Shown: positions 14,833-22,203 of the stretch, piece after piece | How positions within the stretch are numbered: position 1 is the stretch's first letter | How the letters are laid out: the number at the start of each line of letters is the position of its first letter | Assembly: GCA_050245975.1 (NCBI GenBank) | Contig: JBFWWW010000034.1 | Coordinates: 1-25,593, forward strand | Source of the DNA: JBFWWW01 sp050245975 | Lineage (GTDB): Bacteria > Pseudomonadota > Alphaproteobacteria > Rhizobiales > Hyphomicrobiaceae | Direction: 5' to 3' | Length of the DNA stretch: 25,593 bases | Position numbers and translations under genes: made by a program | The notes under the pieces: model-generated | What the model saw: the letters and a program-made list of their open reading frames with translations, nothing else | Told to the model about the DNA's origin: nothing | Database searches by the model: none

Positions 14833-15273
14833 CTACTTGGAAGGGGCGCGGTATTCCTTGTGGCAGGCCACGCAGTCGCGCATGATCTTGTTGAACTCGC
14901 TCTTGAATGTCGCCTCGTTCGTGATGGCGGCCGATGCGGCCTTGGCATCCGCAGCCAGCTTGTCGAAGTGAGCGAGGAACTCGGTCTTCTTGGTCCAGAT
15001 CACCGGGAGGGCCTCGGTGTCCTTGCCCGTCTTGCTGTCGTCGGGGAAGAAGTCCTTCGCCTTCGCGGCCTCGGCCTGATAGGTGGCAAGTGCCGCCTGC
15101 ACCTTGGCCAGATCGAACGGCTCGGTTCCCTTCAGCATGTTGATCGGCGGCTTGGTGGCGTCGTCCATCGCATCCATGGCGTCCTGGCGCTTCTTGATGG
15201 CATCGACGTTCTGGGCGTAGGCGACGGTCGCGCCAACGGCAATGGCGGCGACGACGGCGAGACTGCGCAGCAT
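14833..15273 (-). CDS. Cytochrome c-prime (class II, exported)
   Basis: A 146-residue protein with a 20-residue Sec signal peptide (cleavage after AYA). The mature domain is a four-helix-bundle cytochrome c-prime of normal length: Arg-Gln-Asp-Ala-Met (29-33) in helix 1, an EFLAHFDKLAADAKA helix, and the C-terminal heme site CVACH (134-138, His138 axial ligand) followed by KEYRA. These periplasmic five-coordinate hemes bind NO and are often linked to nitric-oxide tolerance; that role here is inference. AAGGGA precedes the ATG at 15271-15273. The diheme cytochrome gene follows, so the two may form an operon. Confidence 0.95.
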   Translation of the reverse strand: MLRSLAVVAAIAVGATVAYAQNVDAIKKRQDAMDAMDDATKPPINMLKGTEPFDLAKVQAALATYQAEAAKAKDFFPDDSKTGKDTEALPVIWTKKTEFLAHFDKLAADAKAASAAITNEATFKSEFNKIMRDCVACHKEYRAPSK

Positions 15274-15429
15274 GGGTATCCCTTTCGGTAGTTGGCCTGC
15301 CCGGAAGCATAACGGCTCAATGCCGCCGGAAGCACAGCGGGCCGCACAAATCTTTTTGAAGGAACATTGCCGCTCGCCGTGCGTGCGACAGCGGTTGTGC
15401 CGCGCGGCGGATGCTGCTGTAACGGTGGC

Positions 15430-15948
15430 ATGAGCGGCGAGATGGACATCCGCGTCATCGAAGGGTTTCGCGAGGGCGACCGCGCGGAGCTCGTCGCGCT
15501 GCTGCGCGAGTACGAGACGTCGATCGGGATTTCTCTGTGCTTTCAGAACTTTGATGCGGAAGTCGCCGGGTTGCCCGGCGCCTATGCCCCGCCGACGGGG
15601 ACGATGCTGCTGGCGCGCGCTGCGGCGGACGGAGGCCTGGTCGGCTTCGTTGCGGCGCGGGGGTTGGCCGGACGCGACGGCGCCTGCGAGATGAAACGGC
15701 TGTTCGTGCGCGATGCGGCGCGCGGAACGGGGCTCGGGCGCCGCCTGGCCGTGAGCATCATCGAGCGGGCGCGCGCGCTCGGCTTTCGCACGATGCACCT
15801 CGATACGTTGCCGTCCATGACGGCGGCGCAGGCGCTGTACCGGTCGCTGGGGTTCCGGCAGACGGACAACTACGGCGCGAGCCCGCATCCGGGTGCGCTT
15901 TATTTCGCGCTGGCGCTCGACGGAACGGGACACGGTCCGGGGCGATGA
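15430..15948 (+). CDS. GNAT-family N-acetyltransferase
   Basis: A 172-residue cytoplasmic protein starting MSGEMDIRVIEGFREGD. The acetyl-CoA-binding motif A is clear: EMKRLFVRDAARGTGLGRRLAVSIIERA (R-x-x-G-x-G). It is followed by motif B, LGFRTMHLDTLPSMTAAQALYRSLGFRQTDNY, the usual end of GNAT folds. The substrate is unknown. An in-frame ATG at 15442 is an alternative start. The last bases overlap the next gene as ATGA (15945-15948), so it is translationally coupled to the hydrolase. It is divergent from the cytochrome c-prime gene across 156 bases. Confidence 0.92.
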   Translation: MSGEMDIRVIEGFREGDRAELVALLREYETSIGISLCFQNFDAEVAGLPGAYAPPTGTMLLARAAADGGLVGFVAARGLAGRDGACEMKRLFVRDAARGTGLGRRLAVSIIERARALGFRTMHLDTLPSMTAAQALYRSLGFRQTDNYGASPHPGALYFALALDGTGHGPGR

Positions 15949-16844
15949 CAGCGGCCGGCCGCGATCGCGTCGAGCGGCTCGCCGACGGCCGCGCGGTCAT
16001 GCTGCGGGCGTATGGCGCCGAGGATGGCGCGGGTGTGCTGATGCTGCACGGCACGCCGGGCTCGCGCCTCAAGTTCAGCGAGGCCGATGCGGCAGCGCGC
16101 GCGCTCGGACTGCGGGTCGTCGCGCCGGACCGCTGGGGCTACGGCGGGACATCCCCGCATCCCGCGCCGTCGCTCGGCACCTTTGCAGCCGACATGGGAG
16201 AGATCGCCGACCGGCTGCGGCTCGATCGCCTTGCCGTGTGCGGCGTGTCGGGCGGGGCGCCGTATGCGGCCGCGGTCGCGGCCGAGATGCCCGATCGCGT
16301 GACGGCGCTCGCGCTCGTGAGCCCGGTGGGGCCGCTCGATGTCGCGCTCGAAGACGGCGGGCTCGTGCCGTTTCACCGGTTCTGCTTCCGGTGGCTGGCG
16401 CAGCGCCCGCCCGTCACGGCCGGCATCTTCCTCGCCTATGCCGCCGCCATCCGGCGGACGCCGTCGCTGGCGCGGCGGCTCGCCGTCCTGCGCGCGCCCG
16501 CCGCCGATGTCGCGCTCATGCGCCGGCCGGAGGTGGCGACGCGGCTGCTGGCGACGTTCGCGGAGGGACTGCGCCACGGCGGGGGCGGTGTGGCGACCGA
16601 CCTGGCGCTGTTCGGCCGGCCGTGGCGCGTCGATCTCGCGCGCATCCATGCTCCGGCCCGGATGTGGTGCGGCAGCGAGGATACGAACGTGCCGAAAGCC
16701 GGCTGGACGGCGCTCAGAGCGGACATCGCGCATCTCGAGGTGGCCGACATGGCGGGCGAGGGGCATCTTTGGGTTGCGCTGCACTACGGCGAGGTGCTGG
16801 AGTGGATCGCGCGGGCGGCCGGCGGCACGCGGCCGGGCGCCTAG
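15945..16844 (+). CDS. Alpha/beta-hydrolase fold protein
   Basis: A 299-residue cytoplasmic protein with a complete alpha/beta-hydrolase signature. It has the oxyanion-hole motif HGTPGS (35-40), APDRWGYGGTS (60-70), the nucleophile elbow GVSGGA with Ser102, a likely catalytic acid Asp246 in WCGSEDTNVP, and His274 in GEGHLWV. A helical cap lies between about 130 and 215. The specific substrate cannot be assigned. Its start overlaps the stop of the GNAT gene by 4 bases; the membrane synthase-like gene begins 18 bases after its stop, so all three probably form one operon. Confidence 0.93.
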   Translation: MTAAGRDRVERLADGRAVMLRAYGAEDGAGVLMLHGTPGSRLKFSEADAAARALGLRVVAPDRWGYGGTSPHPAPSLGTFAADMGEIADRLRLDRLAVCGVSGGAPYAAAVAAEMPDRVTALALVSPVGPLDVALEDGGLVPFHRFCFRWLAQRPPVTAGIFLAYAAAIRRTPSLARRLAVLRAPAADVALMRRPEVATRLLATFAEGLRHGGGGVATDLALFGRPWRVDLARIHAPARMWCGSEDTNVPKAGWTALRADIAHLEVADMAGEGHLWVALHYGEVLEWIARAAGGTRPGA

Positions 16845-16862
16845 AGAACGGCGCGAGGGGGA

Positions 16863-19154
16863 ATGACGACGACAGAACATGCGCAGCGCTCGGGCGAGCG
16901 GCTGCTTCTCATGGCGTTCGCGGCCACGCTGTTCCTCAGCGCGCTGTTGCTGTTCTCCGTGCAGCCGATGTTCGCCAAGATGGTGCTGCCGCTGCTCGGC
17001 GGCACGCCGGCGGTGTGGGCGGTCTCATTGTGCTTCTTCCAGGGGCTTCTGCTGCTCGGCTATGCCTATGCGCACGTGCTCGACGCATACCTGGCGCCGG
17101 GCAAGGTGATTTCCGTCCATCTGGCCGTCATGGTCGCCGCGCTCGTCATGCTGCCGGTCGGCGTCTCCGCGCGCTGGGCCGATCCATCGGGCAGCAATGC
17201 CTATCTCTGGCTGGTCGCGGTCCTCACGGCCAGCGTGGGCCTGCCGTTCTTCGCGCTGTCGGCCAACGCGCCGCTGCTGCAGTCGTGGTTCGGGCGGCTC
17301 GGTCATGCGCAATCGCACGATCCCTACTTCCTCTATGGCGCGAGCAACGTCGGCAGCCTCGCCGCCCTCATCGCCTATCCGTTCGCCATCGAGCCGCTCT
17401 GGCCGCTCAGCCTGCAGAGCCGCCTCTGGACGGCGGGATACATCGTGCTGGGGCTGCTCATCGCGCTGTGCGGCCGGCTGATGCTGCAGCGGGGGCGGCA
17501 GGCCGATACGGGGTCCGCGGCCCTGACGGCTGCGGAGGAGCCCGCGGCGGCCGACCCCATCGCCTGGAGCCGGCGGGGCATCTGGATCCTGCTCGCCTTC
17601 GTCCCGTCGGGGCTGCTCGTCGCCTTCACCACCTTCCTCACGACCGACCTTGCCTCCGCACCGCTGCTGTGGGTCATCCCGCTGGCGCTGTTCCTGGCGA
17701 CATTCATTCTCACGTTCCGCGACCCGCCCGCCGTCTCCCTCAAACCGTTCCTGCTGCTGCAGCCGGTCGCGATCGCGGTGGCGCTGGCGGCGCAGGAGTG
17801 GAACGGCGCGTTCGCGTGGGTCATCAGCGCGCTGGCCGGGCTCGTCGCCTTTTTCGCGACGTGCGTGATCTGCCACCGGGCGCTCTACGAACGCCGTCCG
17901 TCCGTCTCGGGGCTGACGGAGTTCTATCTGTGGATGTCGCTCGGCGGCGTTCTCGGCGGTGTGAGCGCAGCCATCATCGCCCCGCTGGCGGTGACGAGCA
18001 TCCTCGAATTCCCGATCCTGCTGGCGGCGGGCGTGCTGTGCCGGCCCGACGTGCTGGGGCGGCTCGCGGAGGCACGGTCTGCCGCGTGGACCGCCGCGGT
18101 GGCAGTGACCCTCGCTGCGGCGGTAGCTGTGGCCGCCTGGCTGTGGCATGGCGGCCTGCTGCCGGCGTGGCAGGACGTGCGCCTGCACGGCATCGCCGTG
18201 GTCGGTCTGCTGCTGATTGCCGCGCTTGCCGTGCCGCGTCTGCTGCTGCCGGCGGCCGTGGCGCTCGTGGCGGCGGTGGCGCTGCTGCCGACATCCAATG
18301 CGCCGCTGTTCGTCACACGCAGCTTCTTCGGCACGCACAAGGTGGTGGCCACGCCGGGAGGCGCCTTCCATATCCTCATGCACGGCACGACGCTGCACGG
18401 CGCGGAGCTGGTCAAGGATGCGAGCGGCCGCCGGCCGCAGCGGCCGACGCCCATTCTCTACTATCATCCCAAGGGCCCGCTCGCGCTCAGCGTCGCGCTG
18501 GCGCGGCGGACGGGCGGCCGGCCGCATCCGCTGAATGCCGGCGTCGTCGGGCTCGGCGCCGGAACGATGGCGTGCTTCTCGGCGCCCGGCGATCACTGGC
18601 GCTTCTTCGAGCTCGATCCCGCGGTGGTGCACATCGCGCTGACGCCGGCCTATTTCAGCTATCTCTCCGCCTGCGACCGCAATTCCGATATCTTGGTGGG
18701 CGATGCGCGCCTGACACTCGCAAAGCAGCAGCCGGGGACGTTCGACTACCTGCTGATCGATGCCTTCTCGTCGGATTCGATCCCCATCCACCTGCTGACG
18801 GTCGAGGCGCTGCGCCTCTACGTGTCGCTGCTGAGCCCGAACGGAGTGCTGGCGCTGCACGTCTCCAACCAGAACCTCGATCTGCCGCCGATCGTCGAGG
18901 CCAACCTCGCCGCCATCCCGGGCATCCATGCCGTCTACGCGGAAGGGGAAGCGGGCGACGGCGCACTGGCCTCGCAGGTCATCCTCGTTGCGCGCGATGC
19001 GGCGGCACTCGCGCCGGCGCTGAGCCGGCCGAAATCGCGCAGCCTCGGCCTGGGGATCGTGCGGCCGTGGACGGACGACTATTCCGGCATCCTGTCGCCG
19101 CTCATCCGTCGCCAGCTCGAGAAAGCCGGCTGGATGAAAGGTCCGTCGGGCTGA
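16863..19154 (+). CDS. Membrane-fused spermidine-synthase-like protein
   Basis: A 763-residue protein. The first about 500 residues are a polytopic membrane domain of roughly a dozen helices (LFLSALLLFSVQPMFAKMVLPLLGG; SLCFFQGLLLLGYAYAHVLD; FLYGASNVGSLAALIAYPF). The C-terminal about 220 residues resemble polyamine aminopropyltransferases or Rossmann methyltransferases. They carry the nucleotide loop VGLGAGTMACF near 561, FFELDPAVV as the acidic strand end, and DYLLIDAFSSDSIP near 630 in place of the synthase D-x-x-D gate. Fused transporter/SpeE-like proteins are common, but their reaction is unknown. Last gene of the GNAT-hydrolase cluster, ended by a strong terminator. Confidence 0.9.
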   Translation: MTTTEHAQRSGERLLLMAFAATLFLSALLLFSVQPMFAKMVLPLLGGTPAVWAVSLCFFQGLLLLGYAYAHVLDAYLAPGKVISVHLAVMVAALVMLPVGVSARWADPSGSNAYLWLVAVLTASVGLPFFALSANAPLLQSWFGRLGHAQSHDPYFLYGASNVGSLAALIAYPFAIEPLWPLSLQSRLWTAGYIVLGLLIALCGRLMLQRGRQADTGSAALTAAEEPAAADPIAWSRRGIWILLAFVPSGLLVAFTTFLTTDLASAPLLWVIPLALFLATFILTFRDPPAVSLKPFLLLQPVAIAVALAAQEWNGAFAWVISALAGLVAFFATCVICHRALYERRPSVSGLTEFYLWMSLGGVLGGVSAAIIAPLAVTSILEFPILLAAGVLCRPDVLGRLAEARSAAWTAAVAVTLAAAVAVAAWLWHGGLLPAWQDVRLHGIAVVGLLLIAALAVPRLLLPAAVALVAAVALLPTSNAPLFVTRSFFGTHKVVATPGGAFHILMHGTTLHGAELVKDASGRRPQRPTPILYYHPKGPLALSVALARRTGGRPHPLNAGVVGLGAGTMACFSAPGDHWRFFELDPAVVHIALTPAYFSYLSACDRNSDILVGDARLTLAKQQPGTFDYLLIDAFSSDSIPIHLLTVEALRLYVSLLSPNGVLALHVSNQNLDLPPIVEANLAAIPGIHAVYAEGEAGDGALASQVILVARDAAALAPALSRPKSRSLGLGIVRPWTDDYSGILSPLIRRQLEKAGWMKGPSG

Positions 19155-19185
19155 TGCCGCACGCCGCACGGGCCCGAAATACACA

Positions 19186-19210
19186 AAAGGCACCGCAGCG
19201 CGGTGCCTTT
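19186..19210. terminator. Strong bidirectional intrinsic terminator
   Basis: GGCACCGC (19189-19196) and GCGGTGCC (19200-19207) form a perfect 8-bp stem with a 3-nt loop, extended by AAA/TTT pairs. A runs on the left and T runs on the right give termination in both directions. It serves the synthase-like gene (plus) and the small gene ending at 19249 (minus). Confidence 0.9.
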
Positions 19211-19248
19211 GTCCGTTGCAAATCCCGGTGATCGTCGTCGGGCTTGCG

Positions 19249-19491
19249 TCAGGCCGGCTGGCCGGAGCGTCCCGAGAAACCCAGCATGCCCTTGATCCAT
19301 TCCGCCGTGCTCGGCTGACGGATGACCGCCGGAGCGGTGCGCGTCAGCGGTGCAGAGAGGCGGTCGACCTCGGCGCGCGTTCTCAGTGTTCCCGCTTTCA
19401 AATCGGCTTCGGATTGATCAAGAAGCTCGTCCGAAACCGCCATCGCGAAGCCGGCTGCCTTTGCCGCGTTGGCCAGCGACTCCATACTCAT
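19249..19491 (-). CDS. Small hypothetical protein, 80 aa
   Basis: Starts MSMESLANAAKAAGFAMAVS with a GAGAGG Shine-Dalgarno seven bases before the ATG at 19489-19491. It is mostly helical and soluble, contains a Leu/Asp-rich helix (DELLDQSEADLKAGTLRTRAEVDRL) and ends STAEWIKGMLGFSGRSGQPA. An in-frame start at 19563-19569 would add 24-26 polar residues and is less likely. I do not recognise it. It is monocistronic between a good promoter and a bidirectional terminator. Confidence 0.7.
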   Translation of the reverse strand: MSMESLANAAKAAGFAMAVSDELLDQSEADLKAGTLRTRAEVDRLSAPLTRTAPAVIRQPSTAEWIKGMLGFSGRSGQPA

Positions 19492-19581
19492 CACACGACC
19501 TCTCGCATTCGGATCCGGTGCGTCCCGCCGACGTCCGGATAGGCTGTGATCGATGTCTTTCATCATCATGCCCTAGGAATG

Positions 19582-19610
19582 ATTAGCGGGGCATAAATGT
19601 TCCAGGTCAA
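19582..19610 (-). promoter_or_regulatory. Probable promoter of the 80-aa gene
   Basis: Minus-strand TTGACC (19610-19605), a 17-base spacer and GCTAAT (19587-19582) form a good sigma-70 match in an AT-rich patch. Transcription would begin near 19575, giving a leader of about 85 nt to the ATG at 19491. Confidence 0.55.
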
Positions 19611-19666
19611 GTTAAATTGCGTAATACTTCGTGATGACGACGATATGACGGCAGTGGAGTCCGACA

Positions 19667-19690
19667 GACAACGCGGCAGACAACGCGGCA
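19667..19690. repeat. Tandem duplication of a 12-bp unit
   Basis: GACAACGCGGCA at 19667-19678 is repeated exactly at 19679-19690, followed by the partial copy GGCACGCGG. It lies 26 bases before the large hairpin. Confidence 0.85.
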
Positions 19691-19715
19691 GGCACGCGGG
19701 CTTCGCATTTGCAGC

Positions 19716-19791
19716 ATCTTCACGCTGCATTGCCGCGACCGCGCTTCAAGCATCGTGTGCTCGCGGCGATGCAAACAGCGTGAAGATTTTT
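19716..19791 (+). ncRNA. Candidate structured RNA: two-part 23-bp hairpin followed by T5
   Basis: Outer arms ATCTTCACGCTG (19716-19727) and CAGCGTGAAGAT (19776-19787) are perfectly complementary over 12 bp. Inside them CATTGCCGCGA (19728-19738) pairs with TCGCGGCGATG (19761-19771) over 11 bp, including one G-U pair, leaving a 4-nt bulge and a 22-nt apical loop. TTTTT (19787-19791) follows directly on the plus strand. It looks like the 3' end of a small RNA or a leader attenuator about 245 bases before the EF-G-like gene. The 5' end cannot be placed. Confidence 0.55.
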
Positions 19792-20035
19792 CTTCGCTGC
19801 CAGTCTCTCCGGTCTCTTTGGCAGCAGCGGCGGCGCACGACGCACAGTGCACGGTGCATGTCGCGGACTGCGCGGCGCACGTCGCGGACGTCGGTTTCCG
19901 GTTCGCTCGTGTGCGCTTCGTCTTGCGCTCACCCGACAACAAGTACACGATGCAGGAGTTCGCGTCCTCCTAGGCTCAGGCGCGGGGCGCGTGCGAGCCA
20001 GCGTCCTTTCGCGTCTGGGCGGACAGGAGGACACC

Positions 20036-22084
20036 ATGGGGCAATCCGCAGGCCCGGCGGGCCGCAGCTCCCGTTGCATCGCACTGGTGGGACCATACCT
20101 CGCAGGCAAGACGACCCTGCTCGAGGCCATACTCGCGCGTTGCGACGTGGTCACGCGGCAGGGCAGCGTCACGGACAAGAACACGGTCGGCGACAACACG
20201 CCCGAGGCGCGGGCGCACGGCATGAGCGTCGAGCTCAACGTCGCCGACGTCACATATCTCGGTGACCGTTTCACCTTCATCGATTGCCCGGGATCGATCG
20301 AATTCCAGCACGAGAGCGCGCTGGCGCTGACGGGCTGCGACGCGGCCGTCGTCGTCTGCGAGCCCGACGCCAAACGCGTGCCCGCGCTGCAGCTCATCCT
20401 CAAGCAGCTCGAGGATCGCGGCATTCCCCACTTCCTGTTCCTCAACAAGATCGACGATTTCGACGCGCGCGTGCGCGACATCCTGCCGATGCTGCAGCCG
20501 GCGAGCACCAAGCCGCTCGTGCTGCGCCAGATTCCGATCTGGGAGAACGGGATCGCGACCGGTTTCGTCGATCTCGCGCTGGAGCGGGCGTTCGTCTATC
20601 GCGAGCATGCGCCGTCCGAGGTGATGGACATGCCGGGCGACGTCAAGGATCGCGAGAGCGAGGCGCGCTTCCACATGCTGGAGCAGCTCGCCGACTACGA
20701 CGACGAGCTGATGGAGCAGCTGCTGTCCGACATGCAGCCGCCGCGCGACAAGGTGTTCTCCGATCTCAGCAAGGAGCTGCAGCTCGGACAGATCTGCCCG
20801 GTGCTGCTCGGCAGTGCCGCGCACGGCAATGGCATCCTGCGGCTGCTCAAGGCGCTGCGCCACGAGGCGCCGTTCGTGGAGTGCACGGCCGAGCGGCTGA
20901 AGCTCGAGAATGCGAAATCGGCCGCGCAGGTGCTCAAGACGATCCATACGCCGCACGGCGGCAAGCTCAGCCTCGTGCGCGTGATCAGCGGCGAGATGGG
21001 CGAGGGCATGACCGTGCAGGGCGCGCGCGGCGAGGAGCGCATCGCCGGCGTGTTCTCGCTGGTGGGTGCGGAGGCGCGCAAGCGCGGCACGGCGCAGGCC
21101 GGCGACACGGTGGCGCTGGGCCGGCTCGAAAGCATCCAGGCCGGCGAGACGCTGTCGACGGACAAGGGCGGCGCGCGCCAGGTGCCGGTGCCGGCCGCGC
21201 CGACGGCCGTCTACGGCATCGCCATCGGCCTCAAGGACCGCAAGGACGAGGTGAAGCTGTCGGCGGCGCTCAACAAGCTCGTCGAGGAAGACCCGTCCCT
21301 GCGTCTCGATCACGCGCAGGAAACGCACCAGCTCGTGCTGTGGGGCCAGGGCGAGATGCACCTGCGCGTCGCGCTCGAGCGGCTGACGCGCAAGTACGGC
21401 GTCGAGGCGCAGCGCCAGGAGCGCAGCGTCCCCTACAAGGAGACGATCCGCAAGGGCGTCGAGGTGCGAGGGCGGCACAAGAAGCAGTCCGGCGGGCACG
21501 GGCAGTTCGGCGACGTCGTGCTCGACATCAAGCCGCAGCCGCGCGGCGCCGGCTTCGCGTTCGGCGACAAGATCACCGGCGGCGTGGTGCCCAAGCAGTT
21601 CATTCCGTCGGTGGAGATCGGCGTGAAGGACTACCTAACGCACGGGCCGATGGGCTTTCCCGTGGTGGACGTGGCGGTCACGCTGCTGGACGGCTCCTAC
21701 CATACGGTGGACAGCTCCGACATGGCGTTCCGCCAGGCCGGACGCCTCGCCATGGCGGAGGGCATGCCGAAGTGCCAGCCGGTGCTGCTCGAGCCGGTGA
21801 TGGCGGTCGAGGTGCTGGTGCCGTCCGAGGCCACGGCCAAGGTCAACGGCATCATCGCCCAGCGGCGCGGGCAGATCCTGGGCTTCGACTCGCGCGAGGG
21901 CTGGCCCGGGTGGGACGTGGTGCAGGCACGCATGCCGGAGAGCGAGATGCAGGACCTGATCGTGGAGCTGCGCTCGATCACGGCCGGCGTCGGCACCTAT
22001 GCGGCCCGCTTCGATCACCTCGCCGAGCTGACGGGCAAGCTCGCCGACGGCGTGCTGGCTGCCAACAAGCAGGCGGCCGAGTAG
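20036..22084 (+). CDS. Elongation factor G paralogue with altered G2/G3 motifs
   Basis: A 682-residue protein with the full EF-G domain order. The G domain has P-loop GPYLAGKT (19-26), a G3-like DCPGS (83-87), NKID (137-140) and GSAAHGNG (about 259). Domain II follows, then domain III with QGEMHL (438-443), domain IV with RHKKQSGGHGQFGDVV and HGPMGFPVVDV, and domain V with RGQILGF. In housekeeping EF-G, G3 reads D-T-P-G-H and switch I reads R-G-I-T-I. Here the catalytic His is Ser and the switch reads AHGMSVELN, so GTP hydrolysis is probably altered. This resembles the EF-G-like (FusA2-type) family, not the translocase encoded with rpsL/rpsG. The ATG at 20036 has AGGAGGA just upstream. It is monocistronic with a terminator. 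Confidence 0.92.
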   Translation: MGQSAGPAGRSSRCIALVGPYLAGKTTLLEAILARCDVVTRQGSVTDKNTVGDNTPEARAHGMSVELNVADVTYLGDRFTFIDCPGSIEFQHESALALTGCDAAVVVCEPDAKRVPALQLILKQLEDRGIPHFLFLNKIDDFDARVRDILPMLQPASTKPLVLRQIPIWENGIATGFVDLALERAFVYREHAPSEVMDMPGDVKDRESEARFHMLEQLADYDDELMEQLLSDMQPPRDKVFSDLSKELQLGQICPVLLGSAAHGNGILRLLKALRHEAPFVECTAERLKLENAKSAAQVLKTIHTPHGGKLSLVRVISGEMGEGMTVQGARGEERIAGVFSLVGAEARKRGTAQAGDTVALGRLESIQAGETLSTDKGGARQVPVPAAPTAVYGIAIGLKDRKDEVKLSAALNKLVEEDPSLRLDHAQETHQLVLWGQGEMHLRVALERLTRKYGVEAQRQERSVPYKETIRKGVEVRGRHKKQSGGHGQFGDVVLDIKPQPRGAGFAFGDKITGGVVPKQFIPSVEIGVKDYLTHGPMGFPVVDVAVTLLDGSYHTVDSSDMAFRQAGRLAMAEGMPKCQPVLLEPVMAVEVLVPSEATAKVNGIIAQRRGQILGFDSREGWPGWDVVQARMPESEMQDLIVELRSITAGVGTYAARFDHLAELTGKLADGVLAANKQAAE

Positions 22085-22116
22085 ACTGGCCGCGCGCGGC
22101 TATTGGGCAAGCAGCC

Positions 22117-22141
22117 GGGGCCGGCAAGCGCCGGCCCCTTT
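22117..22141 (+). terminator. Intrinsic terminator after the EF-G-like gene
   Basis: GGGGCCGGC (22117-22125) and GCCGGCCCC (22130-22138) form a perfect 9-bp stem with a 4-nt loop, followed by TTT. Confidence 0.8.
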
Positions 22142-22203
22142 GCGTGAGCGCGGATGGCGGTGCGGATGGCGGCGCAGACGAGAGGCGCGGACGGGAGGAT
22201 GCG

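Larger units (their letters stand above)
19492..20035. other. 544-bp region without a convincing gene, holding a large hairpin and short repeats
   Basis: Between the divergent 80-aa gene and the EF-G-like gene there is a minus-strand promoter, a tandem 12-bp repeat, a 72-nt hairpin with a T run, and a GC-rich stretch (19830-19890) of quasi-palindromic GCGCAC/GTGCAT/GTCGCGG units. Several short frames are open on both strands, for example a GTG-started 72-codon frame from 19755. They overlap the hairpin, lack ribosome-binding sites and have no recognisable domain. The region is better read as regulatory or RNA-encoding DNA and the EF-G leader. Confidence 0.6.

Noticed and set aside
15893..19231. 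Plus-strand 1112-codon open frame
   Set aside because: It is an out-of-frame reading of the hydrolase and synthase-like genes, with Ala/Arg-rich nonsense composition.
19667..19690. Target-site duplication of an insertion element
   Set aside because: The two copies are directly adjacent with nothing between them and no transposase or terminal inverted repeats nearby.
19755..19973. GTG-started 72-codon frame, and a 113-codon minus-strand frame at 19607-19948
   Set aside because: Both overlap the large hairpin or repeats, lack a ribosome-binding site, are Cys/Arg-rich and have no domain. Homologue conservation with synonymous bias would be needed to reinstate either.
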